A DNA stretch of 64,000 nt from Acidobacteriota bacterium (lineage in GTDB: Bacteria > Acidobacteriota > Thermoanaerobaculia > Gp7-AA8). The position numbers were made by a program, and so were the translations under genes. The stretch covers positions 62,001-126,000 of the forward strand of contig JAJPHC010000002.1 in the NCBI GenBank assembly GCA_021325515.1. The letters run 5' to 3'. Below, one piece after another: positions 56,033 to 64,000 of this stretch (positions are counted from its first letter, which is position 1; every line of letters begins with the position of its first letter). The notes beneath the pieces were generated by a model. The model searched no databases. It saw only the letters and a program-made list of their open reading frames with translations, and was not told where the DNA came from.

Positions 56033-56668
56033 TCAATCGCGCTGCCCGCGGCGATTCACGATCGACATGAATTCCTGCCGCGTCCGCTCATCCTCGAGGA
56101 ACTCGCCGCGCAGCACGTTGGTCTCCATGAAGGACGATTCCTGCTCCACGCCGCGCATGACCATGCAGAGATGGATGCCGCCCATCCAGACGGCGATGCC
56201 GCGCGGCTCGAGGATCTTCTCGATCGTGTCGGCGATGTCGTGCGCGAGATGCTCCTGCGACTGCAGCCGCCGCATGTGGACGTCGACCACGCGCGGGATC
56301 TTCGATGCGCCGATGATCGTCTTCTCCGGAATGTAGCCGACGATGAAGCGGCCGAAGAAGGGGAGGATGTGATGCGCGCAGAGCGTCTTGTACGTGCCGC
56401 CGATGACCACGAGGTTGTTGCACTTCTCGTCGGCCTGCGAGCAGGTCTTGCGGAACAAAGTGGTCAACGTCTTGACGTCTGTGAAGTCGTAGCCGCTCGT
56501 CATCGTGACGAGCGACTCCGCCCACCGCCGCGGCGTGTCGCGAACATTCTCATCCTCGAGATCCACATGCAGCAGCCGCAGCACCTCCGTCAGATGTTCG
56601 GAGATCTTTTCGCGATCGACAGTAGGACGCGCCGGCGCAAGCAAGGCATCGAGCTCGAGGTCACTCAT
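56033..56668 (-). CDS. folE: GTP cyclohydrolase I
   Basis: VLRLLHVDLEDENVRDTPRRWAESLVTMTSGYDF...YKTLCAHHILPFFGRFIVGYIPEKTIIGASKIPRVVDVHMRRLQSQEHLAHDIADTI...CMVMRGVEQESSF. Confidence 0.97.
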   Translation of the reverse strand: MSDLELDALLAPARPTVDREKISEHLTEVLRLLHVDLEDENVRDTPRRWAESLVTMTSGYDFTDVKTLTTLFRKTCSQADEKCNNLVVIGGTYKTLCAHHILPFFGRFIVGYIPEKTIIGASKIPRVVDVHMRRLQSQEHLAHDIADTIEKILEPRGIAVWMGGIHLCMVMRGVEQESSFMETNVLRGEFLEDERTRQEFMSIVNRRGQRD

Positions 56669-56677
56669 GGGCGGTAG

Positions 56678-56816
56678 TGTATGGGATGGATGGGAGGATG
56701 GGACCTATGGGACCTATGAGACCTATGGGCGGAACCCACACCTCATTTTTCGGTTTTCTACGATCGGTCTCCCCCCATAGGTCCCATAGGTCCTATAGGT
56801 CCCATAGTCCCATCCC
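56678..56816. repeat. 9-bp-period inverted tandem-repeat hairpin H4
   Basis: gtatgggatggatgggaggatgggacctatgggacctatgagacctatggg ... cccataggtcccataggtcctataggtcccatagtcccatccc. Confidence 0.9.
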
Positions 56817-56847
56817 TTGGTCTCCCCCTTGCTAACATGTGTGACCG

Positions 56848-56876
56848 TTGACACTGAATGAGCATTCATTCATAAT
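56848..56876 (+). promoter_or_regulatory. Sigma70-type promoter with FadR-like TetR operator
   Basis: TTGACA (56848-56853), N17, CATAAT (56871-56876); embedded palindrome TGAATGA-GCAT-TCATTCA (56855-56872). Confidence 0.85.
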
Positions 56877-56915
56877 CCCTGAATCCCCGAAGCCATTCTT
56901 TGAAGGAGCATCACC

Positions 56916-58811
56916 ATGGCCGAAATCAAGTCCAAAGAAGCAATTGAAGCGATGGACGTCGCCGAGGCGTCGCGCGAGACGGAATGGGAAAAGCCTTCGT
57001 TCGTCGGCGGCCTCTTCCTCGGCAATCTCAATGTCGATCTCATTCATCCCTTCCCGGAACAGCCTGCTGCGGACAAGGCCGAGGCTGATGACTTCCTGAA
57101 ACGGCTCGAGCGGTTCATGGCGGAGAACGTCGACGCCGAGAAGATCGACGCGCAGGGCGAGTACGACTACGAGCTCTTCAAGGGATTCAACGAGCTCGGC
57201 GCGTGGGGCATGAAGATCCCGAAGGAGTATGGCGGGCTTGGTTTCAGCGCGACCAACTACAACCGTGCGATCGGCCTCGTCGCCACCTGGTGCGGCTCGA
57301 GCGTCGCATGGCTCTCCGCGCATCAGTCGATCGGCGTGCCGCAGCCCCTGAAGCTCTTCGGCACCGAGGAGCAGAAGAAGAAATACCTCCCGCGTCTCGC
57401 GAAGGGAGCGATCTCCGCATTCGCACTCACGGAACCGGGCGTCGGCTCGGATCCCGCGAAGATGCAGACGACCGCGACGCCGGCGCCCGACGGCAAGGGC
57501 TGGATCATCAACGGCGAAAAGCTCTGGTGCACCAACGGCACGAAGGCCGAGATCATCGTCGTGATGTGTCAGACGCCGCCGAAGGTGGTGAAGGGGAAAG
57601 AGAAGAAGCAGATCACGGCCTTCATCGTCGAGACGAACACGAAGGGCTTCTCCGTCGAGCATCGCTGCCAGTTCATGGGGCTGCGCGGCATCGGCAACGC
57701 GCTTCTGAAATTCGACAACGTCTACGTTCCGAACGAGAACCTTCTCTGGGGCGAAGGCAAAGGCCTCAAGCTCGCGCTCATCACGCTCAACACGGGACGT
57801 CTGACCATTCCCGCCGGTTGTGCCGCCGGCGCGCGCCGGATGCTCGAGATCGCGAAGGAGTGGGCTAACGATCGAGTGCAGTGGGGCGCGCCGATCGGCA
57901 AGCACGAAGCGGTGGCGCAGAAGATCGCCTGGATGGCATCGCACACCTTCGCGATGGAAGCGATCGTCTGGCTGACGTCGGGACTCGCCGATCGCGGCGA
58001 TGTCGACCTTCGTCTCGAAGCGGCGATGGCCAAGCTGTTCAACACCGAAGTCGCCTGGCAGTGCATCGACCATCTCGTGCAGATCCGCGGTGGACGCGGG
58101 TACGAGACTTCGGAGTCGCTGCGCGCGCGCGGCGAGAAGGGCTATCCGGTCGAGCGGATCATGCGCGACATGCGCATCAACCGCATCTTCGAAGGAACGA
58201 GCGAGATTCAGCATCTCTTCATCGCGCGCGAGGCCGTCGATCCGCACATGAAGCGCGGCTTCAAGATCCTGCAGCCGGAAACGCCGATGGGCGAAAAGGT
58301 GAGCGCAGCGGCCAAGGCAGGCGTCTACTACGCCGGCTGGTACCCGTCGCGTTACCTCGGCTGGAGCCGCAAGCCGAAGTACAACGAGTTCGGAAAACTC
58401 GGCGGGCACATGGCGTATGTCGACCGCACGTCGCGCCGTCTCTCCCGCTCGATCTTCCACGCGATGATGCGCTATCAGGCGAAGCTGGAACGGAAGCAGG
58501 CCGTGCTCTTCCGCATCGTCGACATCGGAACCGATCTCTTCGCAATGTCCGCGGCGATCAGCTACGCCGCGATGCTGGCGAAGAAGGGACAGAAGAACGC
58601 GATGGAGCTCGCCGATGTCTTCTGCCGCGAGGCTCGGATGCGCATCGAGAACACGTTCAACTGCCTCTTCACCGACTACGATGACGCCGCCTACAAGCTC
58701 GTACAGGAACTGATGAAGGGCCAGTACGACTGGTTCGAAGGCCAGCTTGTGCAGCCGGTGATGCCGACGGCCGAAGAGCTCGAGACCGTCGTCGCAAAGA
58801 TGGCGCGCTAA
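56916..58811 (+). CDS. Acyl-CoA dehydrogenase family protein
   Basis: MKIPKEYGGLGFSATNYNRAI...FALTEPGVGSDPAKMQTTATP...WCTNGTKAEIIVVM...IFEGTSEIQHLFIAREAVD. Confidence 0.94.
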   Translation: MAEIKSKEAIEAMDVAEASRETEWEKPSFVGGLFLGNLNVDLIHPFPEQPAADKAEADDFLKRLERFMAENVDAEKIDAQGEYDYELFKGFNELGAWGMKIPKEYGGLGFSATNYNRAIGLVATWCGSSVAWLSAHQSIGVPQPLKLFGTEEQKKKYLPRLAKGAISAFALTEPGVGSDPAKMQTTATPAPDGKGWIINGEKLWCTNGTKAEIIVVMCQTPPKVVKGKEKKQITAFIVETNTKGFSVEHRCQFMGLRGIGNALLKFDNVYVPNENLLWGEGKGLKLALITLNTGRLTIPAGCAAGARRMLEIAKEWANDRVQWGAPIGKHEAVAQKIAWMASHTFAMEAIVWLTSGLADRGDVDLRLEAAMAKLFNTEVAWQCIDHLVQIRGGRGYETSESLRARGEKGYPVERIMRDMRINRIFEGTSEIQHLFIAREAVDPHMKRGFKILQPETPMGEKVSAAAKAGVYYAGWYPSRYLGWSRKPKYNEFGKLGGHMAYVDRTSRRLSRSIFHAMMRYQAKLERKQAVLFRIVDIGTDLFAMSAAISYAAMLAKKGQKNAMELADVFCREARMRIENTFNCLFTDYDDAAYKLVQELMKGQYDWFEGQLVQPVMPTAEELETVVAKMAR

Positions 58812-58823
58812 GAAGAGGAGTCA

Positions 58824-58857
58824 CGCGGGCTCGCGGTTGCGTATCCGCGAGCCCGCG
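58824..58857. terminator. Strong hairpin between convergent genes (possible bidirectional terminator)
   Basis: Perfect 13-bp inverted repeat cgcgggctcgcgg (58824-58836) / ccgcgagcccgcg (58845-58857), 8-nt loop; no U-tract. Confidence 0.5.
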
Positions 58858-58863
58858 CTCCCC

Positions 58864-60567
58864 TCACTTCTCCCCGGCCGCCGGGAACACCGGCGTGATG
58901 TCGACCGGGATGTCGGCGAGCTTCCTGTTCACCGACTTCATCTCGTCCGTCTCGACCGCGTACTTTTTCAGCAGCGCATCCGCGCGATTGAAGTCGCCGG
59001 TGGCTTCGATCGTCAGCAACTCTGTGGCGAGCGCTTTGACGGCGTCGCGGAACTTCGCGAAGTCGACCGTGTAGCGGCCGTTGCTGTTCGGATTGATTCC
59101 GCCCTTCTCGCGCAGCCAGTTCCACTGCAATGCCGAGCCGCGGCCGTGCGCCTCGCCGATGCCGAACCGCAGGGAGCGGAACAGCAGCCCCGCGTACGTT
59201 GCGTACAGTTGATTCTCATCGTAGCCCGACAGCAGGTTGTGCTTCTGCGCGTAGACGATGTTCCACAGACCGAGTACGTCGGCCTTCGACTCTTCGATCG
59301 TGGAGTAGAGATTCTTCAGCGGAATGCGCGCTTCGATGCGCTTGCCGTCCGGTCCCGCGATCAGCCCCGGCCCGAGGCCGTGCGAGAGCTCGTGGAAGAG
59401 AATCTGATCGAAGAAGGCGTCGAACGACAGCATCGAAAGCTGCGAATCATCGAGCACGCGATGCGCGATCGGCTCTCCGCTCTGGCGATACTTCGCATTG
59501 ATCACATTCTTCAGCAGAACCTTCTTCGAGCCCTTCTTCTCGCGCACCACTTCGTCGTTCGGCAGATTGAATGCCGCGGTCTGCACGCCGCGGCGCGCGT
59601 CGCCCGCGGTGTAGAGCTCCTGCACGACTTTGATCGGCGAATCGCTTCCGCGATTCGGATTGCGATACTCCTCCGGCTCCGGAAGATTGCGCTCCATGTC
59701 GGGCAGCGCCTTCGCGTAGCGCGCGAGCTTCTGCGACTCGGGCGCGTCGACTGCGCAGATGAAGGCCTCGTACGAAGCCTTGTAGTTGAAGAGATTGTCC
59801 TCGTACACCTCGTACGGACCGATCACGACTTCCAGCGAACCGTTGAGGTCCATCCACGCCATGTCGCTGTCGCGATAGTCATCGCTGAGGAATGCGTCGG
59901 CGCGCTTGATGAGGAAGGTCTTCAGCGACTCGTCACTCGTCAGCTCCGCCGCCTCCTTCAGCCGCTGCGCGGCCGGCAGGAGAAAGTCGCGGTAGTACGC
60001 CGAATAGGGAACGCCGGTGAAATTCACGCCGTCGCGCCGCACCACGGTGAAGAGTCCGGTCAGCTCATCCTTCTGATTCGGATGCGCGGCGAGGTACTTC
60101 TCGAACTCCTCCTTCGTCATGTCGGTGGGATAGAACCCCGCCCCTTCCGGCTTCTTCATCGAACCGATGAACGGCTCGTCCGACTTGAGACGGTCCCACG
60201 GCCCTTTGTTGGCGATGAAGTAATCGAAGCCCGCCTGATCGAGCGGCGACAGCAGCGACTGTTTCGCGAGTGCCGCTTTCCACTTCGGATTCTCTTCCGA
60301 GACCTGGCGCCAGTAGATCTCGTCGATCTGCTTCGAAGCCTCGATGAGTTTCGCGACGACTGCGCGGTCCTTTTCGCTGAGCAGTGCGTGGTCGTAGTCG
60401 ACGGTCGTGCGCGGGAGCTGCGCAAGGCGCTGCGGCGTGTCGGGCGCGACCGTCAGTCTGGCAGCCGCGGCAGGCGCCGCAGCAGGCGCGGCCGCAGGTG
60501 GTGGCGCCGGAGCGGTTGTCTGACACGCTGCGGCAAGAGCGAGGAGCGGCAGAAGAAGGCGTTTCAT
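58864..60567 (-). CDS. Secreted zinc peptidase, dipeptidyl-peptidase III (M49)-like, lipoprotein
   Basis: Lipobox AAACQTT; FFDQILFHELSHGLGPG...STIEESKADVLGLWNIVYAQ. Confidence 0.75.
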   Translation of the reverse strand: MKRLLLPLLALAAACQTTAPAPPPAAAPAAAPAAAARLTVAPDTPQRLAQLPRTTVDYDHALLSEKDRAVVAKLIEASKQIDEIYWRQVSEENPKWKAALAKQSLLSPLDQAGFDYFIANKGPWDRLKSDEPFIGSMKKPEGAGFYPTDMTKEEFEKYLAAHPNQKDELTGLFTVVRRDGVNFTGVPYSAYYRDFLLPAAQRLKEAAELTSDESLKTFLIKRADAFLSDDYRDSDMAWMDLNGSLEVVIGPYEVYEDNLFNYKASYEAFICAVDAPESQKLARYAKALPDMERNLPEPEEYRNPNRGSDSPIKVVQELYTAGDARRGVQTAAFNLPNDEVVREKKGSKKVLLKNVINAKYRQSGEPIAHRVLDDSQLSMLSFDAFFDQILFHELSHGLGPGLIAGPDGKRIEARIPLKNLYSTIEESKADVLGLWNIVYAQKHNLLSGYDENQLYATYAGLLFRSLRFGIGEAHGRGSALQWNWLREKGGINPNSNGRYTVDFAKFRDAVKALATELLTIEATGDFNRADALLKKYAVETDEMKSVNRKLADIPVDITPVFPAAGEK

Positions 60568-60624
60568 GGCCGCGAATTCTACGCCTGCCGGAGCTATGCT
60601 ATCGTCCCCGCCGGAGCTGCCTGC

Positions 60625-61224
60625 TTGATCATCATCGAGTGCACGAGTTGCCATTCGAAGTACCAGTACGACGAAGATCGCTTCGACAGAAAACCGTCGA
60701 AGAAGATCAAGTGCGCGAAGTGTCAGACGGTGTTCGAGATCTTCAACCCGGCCTTTGCCAGCGCGCCGGCGAAACCGAAGATCGACGGCGACTCGACGAT
60801 GTCGCGCGACGAGACGCAGCATCGGAAGCTCGAGAAGAAGAAGGAAGAGACGACCGAGCAGTCGCCGCTTCCGGACAGCGCGCGAGGCACCGGCAAAGTC
60901 GTCGCTGCGCAACTGCCCACCGGCAAGCGTCTCTCGCTGGCGATCATCGATGGTCCCGATGCGGGCAGCGTCTATCGCATCGAGAAGCCGCGCGTGACGA
61001 TCGGCCGCGCGAATGCGGACTTCACACTGAACGATACCGAGTCGTCGCGCCAGCACGCCGCGGTCGAGATCCGCGACACCCTCTATCTGCTCGAGGATCT
61101 CGGCTCGACGAATGGCACGCTGCTCGACGGCCGCCGCATCACCGAACCGGCCGAGATTCAGGACAAGACGGAGTTCGTGGTCGGCGGAACGACGCTGATG
61201 TTCATCGTCACGGATGAGAGTTGA
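60625..61224 (+). CDS. Zinc-ribbon (MJ0042-type) + FHA domain protein
   Basis: IIIECTSCHSKYQYDEDRFDRKPSKKIKCAKCQTVFEIFNP; VTIGRANADFTLNDTESSRQHAAVEIRDTLYLLEDLGSTNGTLLDGRRI; TTG start inferred. Confidence 0.82.
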   Translation: MIIIECTSCHSKYQYDEDRFDRKPSKKIKCAKCQTVFEIFNPAFASAPAKPKIDGDSTMSRDETQHRKLEKKKEETTEQSPLPDSARGTGKVVAAQLPTGKRLSLAIIDGPDAGSVYRIEKPRVTIGRANADFTLNDTESSRQHAAVEIRDTLYLLEDLGSTNGTLLDGRRITEPAEIQDKTEFVVGGTTLMFIVTDES

Positions 61225-61298
61225 GTTCGCGGTTTCGCGGTCACGAGGGCTCGCGGTAGTGACAACCTCGTACCCGCGTGACCACGTGCCCGCGTAAC
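61225..61298. repeat. 8-bp-period inverted tandem-repeat element
   Basis: gttcgcggtttcgcggtcacgagggctcgcgg ... ctcgtacccgcgtgaccacgtgcccgcgtaac. Confidence 0.75.
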
Positions 61299-61301
61299 CA
61301 G

Positions 61302-62093
61302 ATGAACGAGCTCCAGTCACTCTTCCGCCACCGGCAGCTCATCGCTGCGCTGACCGCGCGCGATCTCAAGGCTCGTTACCGCGGCTCCATCCTCGGCTTC
61401 TTCTGGTCGCTCGCGAATCCGCTGCTGCTGCTCGGCGTCTACACGCTCGTCTTCACGCGCTTCTTCCCGCAGCAGGTCGTGAAGCCGTACCCGCTGTTTC
61501 TGTTCGCCGGCATTCTGCCCTGGACGTTTTTCTCCGCAGCCGTCCTCGAGTCGACCTCCTCGATCTCCAGCAATGCGGGGCTGATCAAGAAGGTGATGTT
61601 CCCGGCGGAGGCCCTGCCGCTCGTCGTGGTGATGTCGCATCTCGTCCACTTCGCGCTGGCCATTCCGATTCTCCTCGTGGCGACCGCGATCTTCATGCTG
61701 CTCGGCCAGGCGACGATCAGCGCGACGATCCTTCTCGTTCCGCTCGTGATGCTCGTGCAGACGCTCTTCGTCGCCGGCGTCGCACTCACCGTCTCGTCGG
61801 CGTCCGTCCTCTTCCGCGACCTGCGCGACATCATCACGAATCTGATGCAGCTCGGCTTCTTCATCACGCCGATCATCTATTTGATCGACAAGGTCGATTC
61901 ACGCCCGCTGCGCGCGCTGCTGCGCGCGAATCCGATGACGCCGTTCGTGATCGGCTATCAGCACATTCTCTTCTTCGGCTCGCTCCCGTCGCTCTCCGAC
62001 ACCCTGCTGATGCTGGCCTACGCATTCGTCTCGATCGCAACCGGCTTCTTCGTGTTCGACCGGCTGAGGGATACGCTGGCGGAGGCGATATGA
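61302..62093 (+). CDS. Polysaccharide ABC export permease (Wzm-like)
   Basis: FRHRQLIAALTARDLKARYRGSILGFFWSLANPLLLLGVYTLVF...VLFRDLRDIITNLMQLGFFITPIIY. Confidence 0.92.
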   Translation: MNELQSLFRHRQLIAALTARDLKARYRGSILGFFWSLANPLLLLGVYTLVFTRFFPQQVVKPYPLFLFAGILPWTFFSAAVLESTSSISSNAGLIKKVMFPAEALPLVVVMSHLVHFALAIPILLVATAIFMLLGQATISATILLVPLVMLVQTLFVAGVALTVSSASVLFRDLRDIITNLMQLGFFITPIIYLIDKVDSRPLRALLRANPMTPFVIGYQHILFFGSLPSLSDTLLMLAYAFVSIATGFFVFDRLRDTLAEAI

Positions 62094-62095
62094 AA

Positions 62096-62191
62096 GGGGC
62101 TCGCGGACACGCGGGCTCGCGGGCTCGTGGTGCTTCGCTCCTTCGGCATTCGTCTTTCACCGCGCGCCCGCGTACCCGCGTGCCCGCGAAA
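62096..62191. repeat. 8-bp-period inverted tandem-repeat element
   Basis: ggctcgcggacacgcgggctcgcgggctcgtgg ... ccgcgcgcccgcgtacccgcgtgcccgcg. Confidence 0.8.
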
Positions 62192-62199
62192 CCATCACC

Positions 62200-63555
62200 A
62201 TGAGCGACCCCGCCATTGCGATCCGCAACCTGAGCAAGAGCTACCGCCTCCTCGGTACACGCTCCCAGTTTGCGACGCTGAAGAGCGCGCTGCTCAAGCG
62301 CGATCTGAAGATCGATGCGGAGAAGAGTGTGCCCGCGCTGCAGGACATCTCCTTCGTCGTCGATCGCGGCGAGGCCTTCGGCATCATCGGCCGCAACGGC
62401 TCCGGCAAGTCGACGATGCTGAAGATCATCTCCGGCATCCTCAAGCCGACGGCGGGAACGGTCGCGGTGAATGGCCGTGTCGCTGCGCTGATCGAGCTCG
62501 GCGCCGGTTTTCATCCGGAGATCACCGGACGCGAGAACATCTACATCAACGGCATCATGCTCGGTCTCTCGCGGAAGGAGATCGACGCGCGCTTCGCCCG
62601 GATCGTGGAGTTCGCCGGCATCGGCGAGTTTCTCGATCAGCCGGTGAAAACGTACTCCTCCGGCATGTACGTCCGCCTCGGGTTCGCCGTCGCCGTGCAT
62701 GTCGATCCCGACATTCTGCTCATCGATGAAGTGCTCTCCGTCGGCGACGAGGAGTTCTCGCAGAAGTGCATCGCGAAGATTCAGGAGATGAAGTATCGCG
62801 GCGTCACTCTCGTCTTCGTGACGCATCAGCTCGACCAGGTGCGGAATCTCTGCGACCGCGCGCTGTGGCTCGATCGCGGACATGCGGAGGCGATCGGCGA
62901 TCCGGTGCGCATCGTCGATGCATATCTGCAGAAGGTCAGTGGAACGCAGACGGCCGCTGCGCCTCCGGCATCGGAAGCCGATGAAGAGAAGAAGGAGGAG
63001 CCGGCGAAGTCCGATGAGGCGCCGGAGGAGGAGCGCTGGGGCTCAGGCGAAGTGATTCTGCGCCGCGTCGCGCTGAGCGACGACCACGGACGCGAGCTCG
63101 TCGCGCTCGGTGCCGGAACGGCGGTCACGATCGAGATGGATGTCGAAGTGCGCACGCCGCAGGACGATTTCGTATTCGGCATCGGGATCTTTCACGCGGA
63201 CGGCAGTTGCGTCTACGGAACCAACACCGATCTCGAAGGGCTCGTGCCGCGGAGGCTGGAGAAGAGCGGCCGCGTGAAATTCATCATGCCCTCGCTCGAT
63301 CTCGTCGCGGGTGCTTATCGCATCGATGCCGCGGTGCACACGCGCAACGGCCGCGCGTTCGACTACCGGCGTGGCTGCATCCGCTTCGTCGTCGGCTCAC
63401 GCGTGCACGACACCGGCGTCTATCGCCCTCAGCACACGTGGGAGTTCGAAGGCGGCATCGAAGTCAGCGCGACGGATCCGCTGAAGAAGAATGTTCCGGC
63501 GCCGATCGCCGAAGCGATCCGCGAGACGCAATCGAAGAAACCGGGACGGCGCTGA
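62200..63555 (+). CDS. Polysaccharide ABC export ATPase with C-terminal carbohydrate-binding domain (Wzt-like)
   Basis: FGIIGRNGSGKSTMLKIISGILKPTAGTVAVNGRVAALIELGAGFHPEITGRENIYINGIMLGLSRKEID...LIDEVLSVGDEEFSQKC; Wzt_C-like C-terminus. Confidence 0.93.
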   Translation: MSDPAIAIRNLSKSYRLLGTRSQFATLKSALLKRDLKIDAEKSVPALQDISFVVDRGEAFGIIGRNGSGKSTMLKIISGILKPTAGTVAVNGRVAALIELGAGFHPEITGRENIYINGIMLGLSRKEIDARFARIVEFAGIGEFLDQPVKTYSSGMYVRLGFAVAVHVDPDILLIDEVLSVGDEEFSQKCIAKIQEMKYRGVTLVFVTHQLDQVRNLCDRALWLDRGHAEAIGDPVRIVDAYLQKVSGTQTAAAPPASEADEEKKEEPAKSDEAPEEERWGSGEVILRRVALSDDHGRELVALGAGTAVTIEMDVEVRTPQDDFVFGIGIFHADGSCVYGTNTDLEGLVPRRLEKSGRVKFIMPSLDLVAGAYRIDAAVHTRNGRAFDYRRGCIRFVVGSRVHDTGVYRPQHTWEFEGGIEVSATDPLKKNVPAPIAEAIRETQSKKPGRR

Positions 63556-63586
63556 GCAAAACGGGAAGCGCGTATACAATTTCCCA

Positions 63587-64000
63587 ATGCCGTTAGCATT
63601 CATCGCCCTTGTCATCTTCGGTCTTTATCTGCTCAGCTCGATCAAGATCCTGCCGGAGTACGAACGCGGAGTCATCTTTCGTCTCGGCCGGCTGCTGCCG
63701 GAGGCGAAGGGGCCGGGCATCTTTCTCGTTTTCGCGCCGATCGACAAGATCGTGCGCGTCTCGCTGCGGCAGGAAGCGTTCGAAGTTCCTCCCCAGGACA
63801 TCATCACGCGCGACAACGTGACGCTGAAGGTGAACGCGGTCGTCTTTCTGCGTGTCATCGAGCCGCGGCGCGCCGTCGTCGAAGTGTTCGACTACCGCTA
63901 TCAGACGTCGCAGTTCGCGCAGACGACGCTTCGCTCCGTCCTCGGCGAAGTGGAGCTCGACGACGTGCTCGCGCATCGCGATGCGCTGAACGCGCGCATC
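63587..64000 (+). CDS. Slipin/SPFH (stomatin) family protein, truncated by window end
   Basis: MPLAFIALVIFGLYLLSSIKILPEYERGVIFRLGRLLPEAKGPGIFLVFAPIDKIVRVSLR...NVTLKVNAVVFLRV; no stop before 64000. Confidence 0.92.
   Translation, partial: MPLAFIALVIFGLYLLSSIKILPEYERGVIFRLGRLLPEAKGPGIFLVFAPIDKIVRVSLRQEAFEVPPQDIITRDNVTLKVNAVVFLRVIEPRRAVVEVFDYRYQTSQFAQTTLRSVLGEVELDDVLAHRDALNARI

Noticed and set aside
58837-60624. N-terminal extension of the 795-aa FHA ORF
   Set aside because: The extension is antisense to the M49-like peptidase; the gene most likely starts at TTG 60625 just before the zinc ribbon.

Overview
This is a GC-rich bacterial chromosome window of about 60 densely packed genes. The gene content (VWFA-like Acidobacterial domain protein, DUF4097, anti-sigma/HEAT) suggests Acidobacteriota; that is inference only. 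I saw no rRNA, tRNA, CRISPR array or prophage. The main blocks are: (1) 1.4-10.2 kb, an aromatic-amine catabolic operon that looks like a 2-aminophenol/2-aminomuconate meta-cleavage pathway (ALDH, AmnB-like extradiol dioxygenase, a second LigB-type dioxygenase fused to a RidA/2-aminomuconate-deaminase domain, and a kynurenine-formamidase-like cyclase); (2) 25.5-27.1 kb, an SDR/TetR pair with a clear operator-promoter; (3) 27.1-45.3 kb, a phosphate/polyphosphate island (DUF47-Pit, CYTH, CHAD, Ppk, SixA, Ppx, two OprP-like porins, two PstS, PstCAB, PhoU, PhoB/PhoR-like); (4) 47-49 kb, separate LigD-type polymerase and ligase genes; (5) 56.8 kb, an acyl-CoA dehydrogenase with a FadR-type operator in its promoter; (6) 61-64 kb, Wzm/Wzt ABC export and SPFH genes. 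The strongest unusual signal is intergenic. Many junctions hold inverted-repeat elements whose arms are themselves short tandem repeats with periods of 7, 8 or 9 bp, tight against the neighbouring stop and start codons. Inside the aromatic operon, three such inverted-repeat pairs each enclose one small co-oriented ORF: two four-helix-bundle (23S-IVP/S23-like) proteins and one REP-associated (Y1/RAYT) transposase. I propose these as gene-carrying relatives of the empty hairpin repeats. All calls come from reading the sequence and the supplied ORFs; no database search was run.
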